Part shown: positions 34,809 through 42,500 of the stretch, piece by piece
How the letters are laid out: the number at the start of each line of letters is the position of its first letter
How positions within the stretch are numbered: position 1 is the first letter of the stretch
Virus record (IMG/VR): IMGVR_UViG_3300046413_000510
Coordinates: 1-55,509 of that record
Length of the DNA: 55,509 nt
From: a virus
Reading direction: 5' to 3' (one strand)
Program-made: the position numbers and the translations under genes
Notes under the pieces: model-generated
What the model was told of the DNA's origin: nothing
Databases searched by the model: none
Seen by the model: only the letters and a program-made list of their open reading frames with translations

Positions 34809-36772
34809 GTGGCCATTCCCAATCTTAATGCAATAGGGTCAGTATCACTATTTAACTGATAGTTATTACTTTCTCTTTTTATAGAGGTTACAGAGGCGTC
34901 TGTTTTTTTAGCGTCAACGGCAATGTTGGTGCCTGGTTGTTCTTTTACTGCATTTGCTTTTGCTTGTTCTTGTAAAAATGCCTGACCTTGGTTGTTAATA
35001 CTTCTTTCAATTAAAGCTTTTAATCCTTCGGGGTCATCTTTGTACAACTTTTGTACATCTTTAAAATCAAATTGTAGACCCATTGTTGTGCCTAATTTAT
35101 CTAATTGCTTTTGTGCAAAGGCAGCTTTAGCATTAGCACTCGCTAACTCTTTTTGTGCGTCTGATTCGGCTCTCTCTATATCTGTATTGAAACCTAAATC
35201 AGCAATTTTACCCGCTAATGTTTTTTGTTGTTCTTTATCTTCCGTCTCTCTGGCCATTTTAGCATACATCAATGCTTCTTGAGCATTTGCTTGTCTTATC
35301 TGTGCCTTTTGTAAATCATTTTGTAAATCTTTTGCCTTTTCTAGTTGGTCACCACCAAATCCTTCTTTATTAAGAGCAATGTCTTGTATAGCACCACCAG
35401 TATTACCTGCTTTTACCTCTGCCTTAGCAAAGTTTTGTATTCTATCACTAAACGCTGACATTTTTTCAAATATATCTTTACTAGATTCACCAAAACCACC
35501 TTGACTTGCAATAGATTTTAATGACTCAATTGTATTGAAGAAGTTTCTTGATTTAGTTCTATCAGACATAATATCTCTTAATGCCTGGTCACTATAACCA
35601 ATTAATGTATCACCTAATGCTAACAATTTAGTTTGCATAGCTGTATCAGCAGTAAATTTTTCTACACCTTTTTGTTTCAATTGTTCTTGAGCTTCGTCTG
35701 TAGCAACAGAGGCTTCGCCTATTGCTGACAATTTACCTAATCTAATACCCATTTTTTCAAGTAAACTTTCTTCTTCTTTGGCAGCCCACTCACCCATTTG
35801 TTTACTTAATTTTTCTGTTGTATTTGCTAATTTCTCTAATGTCATTTCTTGGTATTCGTCTATCTTTTTTGTGATAAACATTGCACCTGCACCTAAAGCA
35901 ATTGCACCACCAATACCAATTAATACAGGTAATGAAGCTAAAGCAGTACCAAATGTTGCTACTGCACCTATTTTAGAACCAGCCAATAATGCACCAACTT
36001 TACCTGCTGTAAACATACCAGCAGCTGCTGTACCAATACCTGCTATTGCAAAATCTTTATCACTAACTTTTGAAGCGTCTAAATTACCACTAATAAACTT
36101 TGCTACTCTAGCAATATACGGCGTGGTTGCACCTATAACGGCACCAGGAATACCTGCAACACCAAAACCAACAGCAGCACCTGTTAATGAGTTTGCTATA
36201 TCTTTTTTACCTTGCTCTGTTAAATCTAATTCAAATTCGTTATTAAGATAGTTTATCAAAGGTGGACCTGCTACGGCTGCTAATGCACCATATAAACCAC
36301 CTTTTACTAGTTTAGTACCTAACATTGCACCTGCTGATTTTAAAGCGGCGCCTGATAGTAATGTTGTACCAAGACCAAGTGTCAAAAAATCTTTCATTTT
36401 ATCTAAACTCATACTTGAGGTTTCATCTTCACCTGTATTGACACCATTGCCGTCACCTCTTGTATTACCACCTAATCTTGCCTGTTCTTTTGCAAGTTCA
36501 GAGGCTTGGTCTCTTTCTCTTCTTTCTTTTTCTTCAGCTAAATTTAATTGTGATTGTAATATAAAACCAACTTGTTGAATACTCTCATAAGATTTTTTAC
36601 CATATTCTTTAATCTCATCCAGTAATTTAAAACCTGGTCTATTTTCAGGTTGTTCTTCATTTGTCAATATTTGTGGTGGAGGTGGTAACATAGCAGCTAC
36701 ATTGGTTAGTGATGAACCAACCTGTCTCTGCATTGTATTTACAATACCTTGAGCTGCTAATACGTCTGCCAT
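34805..36772 (-). CDS. gp29: tail tape measure protein (gp29 equivalent)
   Basis: A 655-residue protein (T4 gp29, 590) that sets tube length and is ejected into the host. Typical layout: Pro-rich start (MLPPPPQIL), charged helix (AEEKERRERDQASELAKEQARLG), a long Ala/Gly-rich hydrophobic middle (about 130-300) with several membrane-compatible segments, and a C-terminal charged helical region (LEKAKDLQNDLQKAQIRQANAQE..). It stands upstream of the gp48-like gene. Its stop overlaps the convergent gp4 stop. Confidence 0.82.
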   Translation of the reverse strand: MADVLAAQGIVNTMQRQVGSSLTNVAAMLPPPPQILTNEEQPENRPGFKLLDEIKEYGKKSYESIQQVGFILQSQLNLAEEKERRERDQASELAKEQARLGGNTRGDGNGVNTGEDETSSMSLDKMKDFLTLGLGTTLLSGAALKSAGAMLGTKLVKGGLYGALAAVAGPPLINYLNNEFELDLTEQGKKDIANSLTGAAVGFGVAGIPGAVIGATTPYIARVAKFISGNLDASKVSDKDFAIAGIGTAAAGMFTAGKVGALLAGSKIGAVATFGTALASLPVLIGIGGAIALGAGAMFITKKIDEYQEMTLEKLANTTEKLSKQMGEWAAKEEESLLEKMGIRLGKLSAIGEASVATDEAQEQLKQKGVEKFTADTAMQTKLLALGDTLIGYSDQALRDIMSDRTKSRNFFNTIESLKSIASQGGFGESSKDIFEKMSAFSDRIQNFAKAEVKAGNTGGAIQDIALNKEGFGGDQLEKAKDLQNDLQKAQIRQANAQEALMYAKMARETEDKEQQKTLAGKIADLGFNTDIERAESDAQKELASANAKAAFAQKQLDKLGTTMGLQFDFKDVQKLYKDDPEGLKALIERSINNQGQAFLQEQAKANAVKEQPGTNIAVDAKKTDASVTSIKRESNNYQLNSDTDPIALRLGMAT

Positions 36773-36774
36773 AT

Positions 36775-36912
36775 TTAATTACCTTTTTTACAATCGTTGC
36801 AATGACAACTATTACAACATAATACTAAAACTTCTTTATTATCACCGTCTTTATATGTTTGTGTGCAAGTTTCACCACAATGTTGTTTATGTCCACAATT
36901 ATTACAAGACAT
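36775..36912 (-). CDS. 45-residue cysteine-rich protein
   Basis: ATG overlaps the stop of the holin-like gene (TAATG), and its TAA is 2 nt before the tape-measure ATG. The product has nine Cys and three His in 45 residues: C3-x2-C6-x5-C12-x3-C16, then a 15-residue polar insert and C32-C33-x2-C36-x-C38-x2-C41. This pattern could hold two zinc ions or behave like a metallothionein. I know no named family that fits exactly. It is embedded in the tail operon, so a structural or metal-handling part in tail assembly is possible. Confidence 0.68.
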   Translation of the reverse strand: MSCNNCGHKQHCGETCTQTYKDGDNKEVLVLCCNSCHCNDCKKGN

Positions 36913-37193
36913 TATTTTTTTGCCTGTATTTTAGTTGATTTACCATTTACATATAAACCAAACCAGGCAGCGCCAGCACCAACAACTACTGATACAAAAC
37001 CAGCCTGTGCGTTATTTGGGGCTTCTAATGCCATAAACCAAGTCATAGTTTCATAGAATACTAGACCATATAGTACCATCATAAGTCTTGGTACGGTTCT
37101 CCAGTTTGATAAAAATTGAGGTAGTTCTTCTTTTAAAAACCACCATAGCCATTTGATTTTCTCAACGGCTGATTGTTTTGCTTCTTCTATCAT
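36912..37193 (-). CDS. two-segment membrane protein (holin-like)
   Basis: A 93-residue protein. A charged N-terminus (EEAKQSAVEKIKWLWWFLKEEL) is followed by two hydrophobic helices (RLMMVLYGLVFYETMTWFMAL; AGFVSVVVGAGAAWFGLYVNG) and a basic tail (KSTKIQAKK). Size, two passes and charged ends agree with class II holins. I know similar proteins from marine T4-like phages, but only as uncharacterised. It overlaps the stop of the gp51-like frame by ATGA. Holin function is plausible, not shown. Confidence 0.62.
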   Translation of the reverse strand: MIEEAKQSAVEKIKWLWWFLKEELPQFLSNWRTVPRLMMVLYGLVFYETMTWFMALEAPNNAQAGFVSVVVGAGAAWFGLYVNGKSTKIQAKK

Positions 37194-37375
37194 TTGTTTC
37201 TCTCCCTAGCCTTTTCGTTTTCCTCTTTGATATGAGTTACCAAAAGGTCTACATATATTTCCCTCTCCCAAGGTAGCATACCCTCTAACTCTGTTAGAGA
37301 ATATTTATGATGTTGCATTAACGCAAAATTCACCTTAAAGTAATTCTCTAAGCTGTCGTGAGAGAGGGCAATACG
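37190..37375 (-). CDS. gp51: gp51-like C-terminal frame reached by -1 frameshift from gp26
   Basis: A 61-codon frame open directly after the slippery heptamer at the end of gp26 and in the -1 frame. It reads as a compact helical protein (LENYFKVNFALMQHHKYSL; LEGMLPWEREIYVDLLVTHIKEENEKARER) resembling small baseplate-hub assembly proteins of the gp51 type, which in T4 lies next to gp26. It has no well-placed start codon of its own (ATG at codon 20 has no near Shine-Dalgarno). Its TGA overlaps the next ATG (ATGA), evidence that it is translated. Expected fusion product is about 298 residues. Confidence 0.66.
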   Translation of the reverse strand, partial: RIALSHDSLENYFKVNFALMQHHKYSLTELEGMLPWEREIYVDLLVTHIKEENEKARERNK

Positions 37376-38085
37376 AAAAAATCCTGTGCCCCTTTCATCA
37401 CTACCGTACTCTTTACTTTAGTTTTGGGATTCTCAATCTCAACTTCGTGTCTTAATTGAGGCATAGTCTCAAAAAAGTTATTAATTTTATCAAAAGCTTT
37501 TCTGTCTAAACTCTCTAAAAATTTATTCATTTCTTCTTTAGAATAATCATTAACTTGGTGTTGAGTTTCGCCCTCATATATTGAGTCAATACATTTAATA
37601 ATCATATCAAATAATTGATTTGTCTTCATACCTTTAACATTCAAAGCAGGGTCAACGGTATCAATAGTAGGATATTTCATAGTCATACCAATATTTTTAT
37701 CTTTATCAATAACAATATTGTTTGAGTGTTTATCATCTACTTGTACTTCTACCTTTGATAGGTCTACTTCGGTGTTTACATAAGTTTCTTTGTCATCTTG
37801 ACATAGTAATCTTACTTTTGCTACCTCACCAACTGACTTACTACGTATTTGCAAAAATACATATTCTAAATCAAATGTTGGTATTTTGCTGGCGTCTAAA
37901 GAACCAAACGTACAAGTATTAACAATCTCTTTGATTGCATTTTTAATTTCCTTGTCGTCTGAAGTCTCTAACGCTTGCAATAAAACCTTTTCTTCTTTTA
38001 CAAGAAATGGTCTGTATTTAACAACAATATCTGCTGAAGGTAACGTCAACTCATATGTCGCTGTTTCTAATATAGGCAATGCCAT
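37348..38085 (-). CDS. gp26: baseplate hub protein gp26-type (T4_baseplate family)
   Basis: A 245-residue protein whose start (LPILETATYELTLPSADIVVKYRPFLVKEEKVLLQALE) is the hallmark of the gp26-type family of T4-like phages. gp26 takes part in hub assembly. The rest is soluble and charged (TMKYPTIDTVDPALN..; LESLDRKAFDKINNFFETMPQL). Eight codons before its stop lies the slippery T_TTT_TTC, from which a -1 frame of 61 codons opens. AAAGGAGA stands upstream of the start. Confidence 0.8.
   Translation of the reverse strand: MALPILETATYELTLPSADIVVKYRPFLVKEEKVLLQALETSDDKEIKNAIKEIVNTCTFGSLDASKIPTFDLEYVFLQIRSKSVGEVAKVRLLCQDDKETYVNTEVDLSKVEVQVDDKHSNNIVIDKDKNIGMTMKYPTIDTVDPALNVKGMKTNQLFDMIIKCIDSIYEGETQHQVNDYSKEEMNKFLESLDRKAFDKINNFFETMPQLRHEVEIENPKTKVKSTVVMKGAQDFFVLPSLTTA
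37375..37381 (-). promoter_or_regulatory. -1 ribosomal slippery heptamer (T TTT TTC)
   Basis: Minus-strand T_TTT_TTC in the 0 frame GAT-TTT-TTC of gp26, eight codons before its stop. Slipping back one base continues into the gp51-like frame. The downstream hairpin potential is weak (TCTC/GAGA), so efficiency may depend mainly on the heptamer. Confidence 0.6.
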
Positions 38086-38107
38086 AATTTATCTCCTTTA
38101 TAATATA

Positions 38108-39058
38108 TTAGCCAAATGGTGGAAATAGTCTACCACCTGTCACTTTACCAATAGGTAAAGAGCGTCTTGCTACTTGTAGGGCGTCTCTGCCTGCTCTTTG
38201 TAATTCAGGCGGAAGTTTACCTAATAAACCACCAAACAAGCCAAAATTCTTTCCTGCTTTTATTGTAGGTACATCACCAAGTGATTTACCTGTTGTTGCA
38301 CCATTAACTTGGTCCATTGTTAAATTTACCCAAGTTCTAAAATTTAATGTAATAGGTACTATTGTCTGTTCATCTGCACCATAACTATAATCAATTGAAC
38401 CAATCGTTTGAGGATAAACTTCAGATAATCTTACTGCATATGTCACTCTTGCGTCATCATCTTGTTTTGCGTCAAACTGACCTAATGTTAAAATATCCAT
38501 ACTGCCAACATAGTCATCATAAAATCTCATTGAGTGACTTTCTTGGCTAATTATTTTCTTTTGCCAATTTTCAAAAAATAATCTTTGTCTTAAAAATTTA
38601 TCTGCATAAAAAGAACATTGTATCTGTCCACTAAAACTATATGCATATGGCATTTCTCTTTTAGGACCATATGTTCTATGTGCTACGGTGTTTATATCTC
38701 TATTTGGTAATGTCACAGCATTACACATCATATTGATACTTTCAATAGTTTGTTTACTTTCTAAATCATTATTAGCAGCCGGTAGAGTACCTTGTCTAAT
38801 TGCCATAGGGTCGGTTCTTCTATTGAGAGCCTCCTGTGCAACGCCATTAGGTAAATTTATTCTTACAACATATCTATTTGGCCTAGCAAAACCTTCGCCT
38901 TGATTTATTTGTGATTGAAACCTTTGTAATACACCAGCACCACCAGGTTGTCTCTGCAATCTAGGGTCTTTGTGTATATCTACTAATGATTTATCTCTAG
39001 GTAATCCTATTCTAACATCATAATTACCTATTCTTCTACCACCTCTTAATACTGCCAT
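38108..39058 (-). CDS. gp54: baseplate tail-tube initiator, gp54-like
   Basis: A 316-residue protein, close to T4 gp54 (320). It has a tail-tube-type beta domain: RPNRYVVRINLP, NMMCNAVTLPNRDINTV, YAYSFSGQIQCSFYADKFLRQRLFFENWQKKI and DEQTIVPITLNFRTW. It closes with a flexible basic tail. The N-terminal RPNRY..I and 'W..I' features resemble gp19-like tube proteins, so gp54 (initiator) rather than an enzyme. Stop and start neighbours touch those of the 184-residue gene. Confidence 0.65.
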   Translation of the reverse strand: MAVLRGGRRIGNYDVRIGLPRDKSLVDIHKDPRLQRQPGGAGVLQRFQSQINQGEGFARPNRYVVRINLPNGVAQEALNRRTDPMAIRQGTLPAANNDLESKQTIESINMMCNAVTLPNRDINTVAHRTYGPKREMPYAYSFSGQIQCSFYADKFLRQRLFFENWQKKIISQESHSMRFYDDYVGSMDILTLGQFDAKQDDDARVTYAVRLSEVYPQTIGSIDYSYGADEQTIVPITLNFRTWVNLTMDQVNGATTGKSLGDVPTIKAGKNFGLFGGLLGKLPPELQRAGRDALQVARRSLPIGKVTGGRLFPPFG

Positions 39059-39612
39059 TAGATTTTTCTCCTACTATCTGCGAATACTTGACCAATACTT
39101 GCTTTATTAAATTTAGCAACTGGTAAGTATATTGCAATCGCCATTTCTTGTACATCAACTCTTAAAAAATTACTTCTTACATAACGCCAAAGGTATTTTT
39201 TAATGGCTGGTTTTATTAAACCAATATTCTTTACTGCGTCATACGTGACCTGTAATCTTGTTGATTGGTCAAACTTTGAGTTTGTACTAAACTGCTGTAA
39301 TTGGTCTAATAATTTATAACGTAAACCGTAGGGAAGATAATGAAAGTTTAAACCTATAAAACCTCCTCTAAACGTATCAATAGGTAATACTAGTGGAAAT
39401 GTATCGTAAAATGGTAGTTTTGCTTTTGTTTTAGGGTCATATACAAACATAGACATTCTGCCTGCACTTGGTCTACCTAATAACTTGCCGTCTCTCATTA
39501 ACTTACCAGATGTTGCTCTATCTGATATTAATGAAGCTGCATTACGATACCAAGACGCCGATTTGAATTGTTTGTCTTGTAAATCAACTAGTGGATTAAA
39601 TATATTTACCAT
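39058..39612 (-). CDS. conserved virion/assembly protein
   Basis: A 184-residue protein beginning FNPLVDLQDKQFKSASWYRN and containing a hydrophobic, proline-containing segment (LPFYDTFPLVLPIDTFRGGFIGLNFHYLPYGLRYKLLDQL). The C-terminal half includes a R/K-rich region (YLWRYVRSNFLRVDVQEMAIAIYLPV). The pattern is familiar from marine T4-like phages, but I cannot name a T4 counterpart with confidence. Neighbours (gp54-like, gp26) suggest tail or neck assembly. Late promoter only 5 nt upstream. Confidence 0.72.
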   Translation of the reverse strand: MVNIFNPLVDLQDKQFKSASWYRNAASLISDRATSGKLMRDGKLLGRPSAGRMSMFVYDPKTKAKLPFYDTFPLVLPIDTFRGGFIGLNFHYLPYGLRYKLLDQLQQFSTNSKFDQSTRLQVTYDAVKNIGLIKPAIKKYLWRYVRSNFLRVDVQEMAIAIYLPVAKFNKASIGQVFADSRRKI

Positions 39613-39617
39613 ACCAC

Positions 39618-39625
39618 TATTTATA
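39618..39625 (-). promoter_or_regulatory. T4-type late promoter, leaderless
   Basis: Minus-strand TATAAATA, 5 nt before the ATG at 39612; predicted +1 is the A of the start codon. It begins right after the terminator of the gp32 transcript. Confidence 0.7.
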
Positions 39626-39657
39626 AGAAAACCCTTAGCGATTTCTCGCTAAGGGTT
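39626..39657 (-). terminator. intrinsic terminator after gp32
   Basis: Perfect 12-bp stem AACCCTTAGCGA/TCGCTAAGGGTT with a 4-nt loop (39630-39657), followed on the minus strand by TTTTCTTAT. It separates gp32 from the late tail operon. Confidence 0.88.
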
Positions 39658-39683
39658 AAGCATTCGTGATTGAGAGAGAAAGA

Positions 39684-40580
39684 TTAATCTTCGTCTGCTA
39701 ATCTACTAAAATATGACAAAGTATCGTCATCATCACTAGCAGGCTTAGATTTAACATCACTTGAGCTTGGCACAGACGTTGTGGTTTGTGGTGGGAGGTC
39801 TACATTTTCCACGGTCTCTGTGTTTCGTTGTCCCATAATTACCCTATTCAGTTTCTCTTTGAGTTCATCATAGGTCTTAAAATTACTAGGGTCAACAAAA
39901 GGTTTTAGAGGATATTGTTTAGCCCAAATAGCTTTGATATCATCATCACTATCTTTGATTTGGCTAACACCCTCAAATTCAGACTTGTCATAGTTCCAGT
40001 AACCATCAACTTTTCTAATCTTCAGTTTGAAGTTAGCACCTTTCCAAAAGTCAAATGGGTTGATTGGTGTCTCATCATCAAACGCTGGTTGCATTGCTTC
40101 AGTAATCTTATCAAAGATTTTCTTACCGAATTTAAATATAAAAACTTTACCTTCGTTTTCAGGATGTTTTGGGTCTGACACAACAAAGATGTTTGAGTAG
40201 TATGATAATTTTCTTTTTCTCTTACGAGCAATTTCTTTATCACTATCAACACCTGTGTTCCATAATCTTGAATTTTCTTCACTAACAGGATCCTTTTGAT
40301 TAAGAGTTGTTAATGAGTTCTCAATAAACCAACCACCTTTATCTTGGAATGCGTGTGACCATACTCTTTGCCAAGGCATTTCTTCACCTGTACTTGCTGG
40401 CAAGAATCTGATTACTGCATAACCATTACCAGTTTTATCTAGTTCAGGTTTCCAAATTCTATCGTCTTGGTATTTGTTAGATTTATTACCAGAGGATTCT
40501 GGTTTTTCTGTTGAAGCTTCTAATGCTTTTGTTATCTTATCAAAGTTAGAAGCACTTGATTTTAAACTTTCAAAGTCCAT
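39684..40580 (-). CDS. gp32: single-stranded DNA-binding protein gp32
   Basis: A 298-residue protein (T4 gp32, 301) that coats ssDNA in replication and recombination. Shared landmarks: [12 protein letters not shown] (T4 GNGQAVIRFLPS), [34 protein letters not shown] (T4 [34 protein letters not shown]), [25 protein letters not shown] and an acidic tail ([16 protein letters not shown]) for partner proteins. The zinc-binding Cys of T4 are missing; no Cys occurs in the protein. A late promoter sits 66 nt upstream and AAGGAGA precedes the start. A terminator follows. Confidence 0.96.
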   Translation of the reverse strand: [298 protein letters not shown]

Positions 40581-40646
40581 ATTATATCTCCTTTGTATTA
40601 AATATGTTCGTTGTATTTGTGTTGGCTATATTATCGCCATCAATAG

Positions 40647-40654
40647 TATTTATA
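40647..40654 (-). promoter_or_regulatory. T4-type late promoter upstream of gp32
   Basis: Minus-strand TATAAATACTATT, 66 nt before the gp32 ATG, giving a ~60-nt leader with AAGGAGA. In T4 the gp32 leader carries autoregulatory structure; I see no obvious pseudoknot here. Confidence 0.68.
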
Positions 40655-40660
40655 ATAGTT

Positions 40661-41203
40661 TTACTTAGCATTTCGTAAATAATCTACCATATTTTTCGGT
40701 GTTGTTTCAAAGTATGGGTCATCATCTATGCCTTCATTATTGATACCTGGTTCTTGAAACCATTTCTCAACAACGCCATCATTTATAACTGCCATATATC
40801 TCCAACTCCTATTACCGAAACCTAAATGGTTTTTACCAATTAGCATTCCCATAAATCTTGTAAAGTTACCTGAACCATCAGGTATCATCTTAACACTTTT
40901 TATATTCATATGATTTGACCAAGCATTCATTACATAAGAGTCATTAACTGATACACAATAAACTTCGTCTATGCCTAATAATTTAATTTGAGCATACTCT
41001 TCTTCAAATCCTGGTAATTGTTGTGATGAGCAAGTAGGTGTAAATGCACCTGGTAAGCTAAACAATACAACTCTCTTACCCTTAAAGTAATCGTCTGTTG
41101 TTTTATTAAGCCATTGACCACCGATAGCACAACCGCCGTCTGTCTCTACCTCATCACCAACTCTTGTTCTAAATGTAACCTTTGGTATTTGTAATCCGTT
41201 CAT
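40661..41203 (-). CDS. peroxiredoxin (Prx5-like)
   Basis: A 180-residue thiol peroxidase that reduces H2O2 and organic peroxides. The catalytic motif PGAFTPTCSSQQLPGF has peroxidatic C58 and T55. WSNHMNI and DGSGNFTRFMGML match the Prx5 family, and an Arg (GFGNRSWRY) completes the active site. Prx5 enzymes are often recycled by glutaredoxin, and a glutaredoxin gene occurs at 52622-52891. A sigma70-type promoter lies about 30 nt upstream. Likely protects infected cells or DNA from oxidative stress; inference. Confidence 0.93.
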   Translation of the reverse strand: MNGLQIPKVTFRTRVGDEVETDGGCAIGGQWLNKTTDDYFKGKRVVLFSLPGAFTPTCSSQQLPGFEEEYAQIKLLGIDEVYCVSVNDSYVMNAWSNHMNIKSVKMIPDGSGNFTRFMGMLIGKNHLGFGNRSWRYMAVINDGVVEKWFQEPGINNEGIDDDPYFETTPKNMVDYLRNAK

Positions 41204-41239
41204 AATCTATTCTTTTGTTATTCGTTAGTATTGTTTATT

Positions 41240-41268
41240 AATATACACCATTTAAGATAGATTGTCAA
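41240..41268 (-). promoter_or_regulatory. sigma70-type promoter for peroxiredoxin
   Basis: Minus-strand TTGACA (41268-41263), 17-nt spacer, TATATT (41245-41240). Predicted +1 near 41233, about 30 nt before the ATG. The -35 lies inside the end of the upstream gene. Confidence 0.75.
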
Positions 41269-42178
41269 TGCTGGAATAGTCAACATAAAATAAATTTTGT
41301 GTGCCTTCCCACTCTGGTACGTGTTGATTAACGTTATCTTTTAGGTTTAAATCTCTATTTACCTTGTAAAATGTGGTGTTAGGGTACAATTTAAATAACT
41401 GCAACCATTGATTTACCCAATTATCGTGTGGTGTAGGGCTATTTTCGGGTGCCAGATAGTGTTTTGACCCTTTGTATATGTTATTGATTCGGTCTGTTTT
41501 TGATTTTAAATCGTGGCCTATCAAAAATACTTCTTTTGCCTTATATGTTTCACAAGCAACATAACCACTACTAGGACCACAAGCCCAACCTCTATCTTTA
41601 CCCATAACATCTGTCAAACTAGTTGACTTATCTTTTTTAGGGTGTATCCAAGAAATCTTAATTTGACCTACACTAATTTTTTTCTCTATAACTTCTTTAT
41701 TCTTTTTTATAATATGTGCTAGGCCTTCTAATTTAGAACCGTGAAATACAAACTCTTCAGCCAGACCTTTTTCGTTAGAAGTAAATACGCCTTTGGTATT
41801 TTTAATTAGGTCTACATCTAATTCAGATATATTACCTTCTACCATTAGTTTATATAAGTGTACAGGTACTTTTGTCCAATCTCTAAAGTATGATGGTATT
41901 TCAAAACAAATACCACTATGGTATATTTCGTGCATAATACCGTGGTCTACTGAAACAATTGCGTCTGGTTTAAAATCTCTGTACAATGCATTACAACCCA
42001 TAATGGTACCTAGTGGTCGTAATCTCTCTAAATCAAAACCTAATCTTGATTCACCATTGCCTATACAAAATGCTCTACTCATTTTTGTTCTATCTAGTTT
42101 ATTTTGTCTTGACATTTTAAGACCAATGTTTAATATCTCTTCTTCTTTTGGCCATTCTTCATCAAAATATTTAGCCAT
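41252..42178 (-). CDS. MptE/DUF115-like protein, unknown function
   Basis: A 308-residue protein. The segment FCIGNGESRLGFDLERL..GTIMGCNALYRDFKPDAIVSVDHGI has a Rossmann-like GNGxS loop and a 'CNALY...D..VSVD' strand-turn typical of DUF115/MptE-like and sialyltransferase-like proteins. Later GPSSGYVACETYKAKEVFLIGHDL is compatible with a second half-site. The substrate cannot be read. It overlaps the membrane gene upstream by 8 nt. Could add a sugar or nucleotide group to a surface molecule. Confidence 0.58.
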   Translation of the reverse strand: MAKYFDEEWPKEEEILNIGLKMSRQNKLDRTKMSRAFCIGNGESRLGFDLERLRPLGTIMGCNALYRDFKPDAIVSVDHGIMHEIYHSGICFEIPSYFRDWTKVPVHLYKLMVEGNISELDVDLIKNTKGVFTSNEKGLAEEFVFHGSKLEGLAHIIKKNKEVIEKKISVGQIKISWIHPKKDKSTSLTDVMGKDRGWACGPSSGYVACETYKAKEVFLIGHDLKSKTDRINNIYKGSKHYLAPENSPTPHDNWVNQWLQLFKLYPNTTFYKVNRDLNLKDNVNQHVPEWEGTQNLFYVDYSSIDNLS

Positions 42179-42500
42179 AATAATAATTTACTAGTCCACT
42201 TGCAAATATAAAGATAGCAACACCATTTAACATTATCAATGCTCTGTCGTGCCACATCATACCTACAACTAACCAACCAGATACACCTATTAAATGTGTC
42301 CACATATTCCAAGGTTCTATACTTGATGATGTCAATACCATACCTGATAGTATTACTAAAGATGAAAACCATTTTACGTACCAAGATAAATCACCTTTTG
42401 GTGTTACCTTTTTAAATACTCTTGATGAATTTAATGCCTTGATTTTATCATCTAGTTTAGGTTTCCACTTATCATATTCATCTTTCACTTCTTTAATCAT
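42171..42500 (-). CDS. small membrane protein, conserved type
   Basis: A 109-residue protein with a charged N-terminus (EVKDEYDKWKPKLDDKIKALNSS) and two or three hydrophobic helices (WFSSLVILSGMVLT; THLIGVSGWLVVGMMW; ALIMLNGVAIFIFASGLVNYY). The phrase WHDRALIMLNG recurs in my memory of marine T4-like phages (possibly the DUF6552 type). ATG at 42500 chosen because GAGG lies 9 nt upstream; a TTG at 42506 is less likely. Function unknown. Confidence 0.68.
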   Translation of the reverse strand: MIKEVKDEYDKWKPKLDDKIKALNSSRVFKKVTPKGDLSWYVKWFSSLVILSGMVLTSSSIEPWNMWTHLIGVSGWLVVGMMWHDRALIMLNGVAIFIFASGLVNYYYG

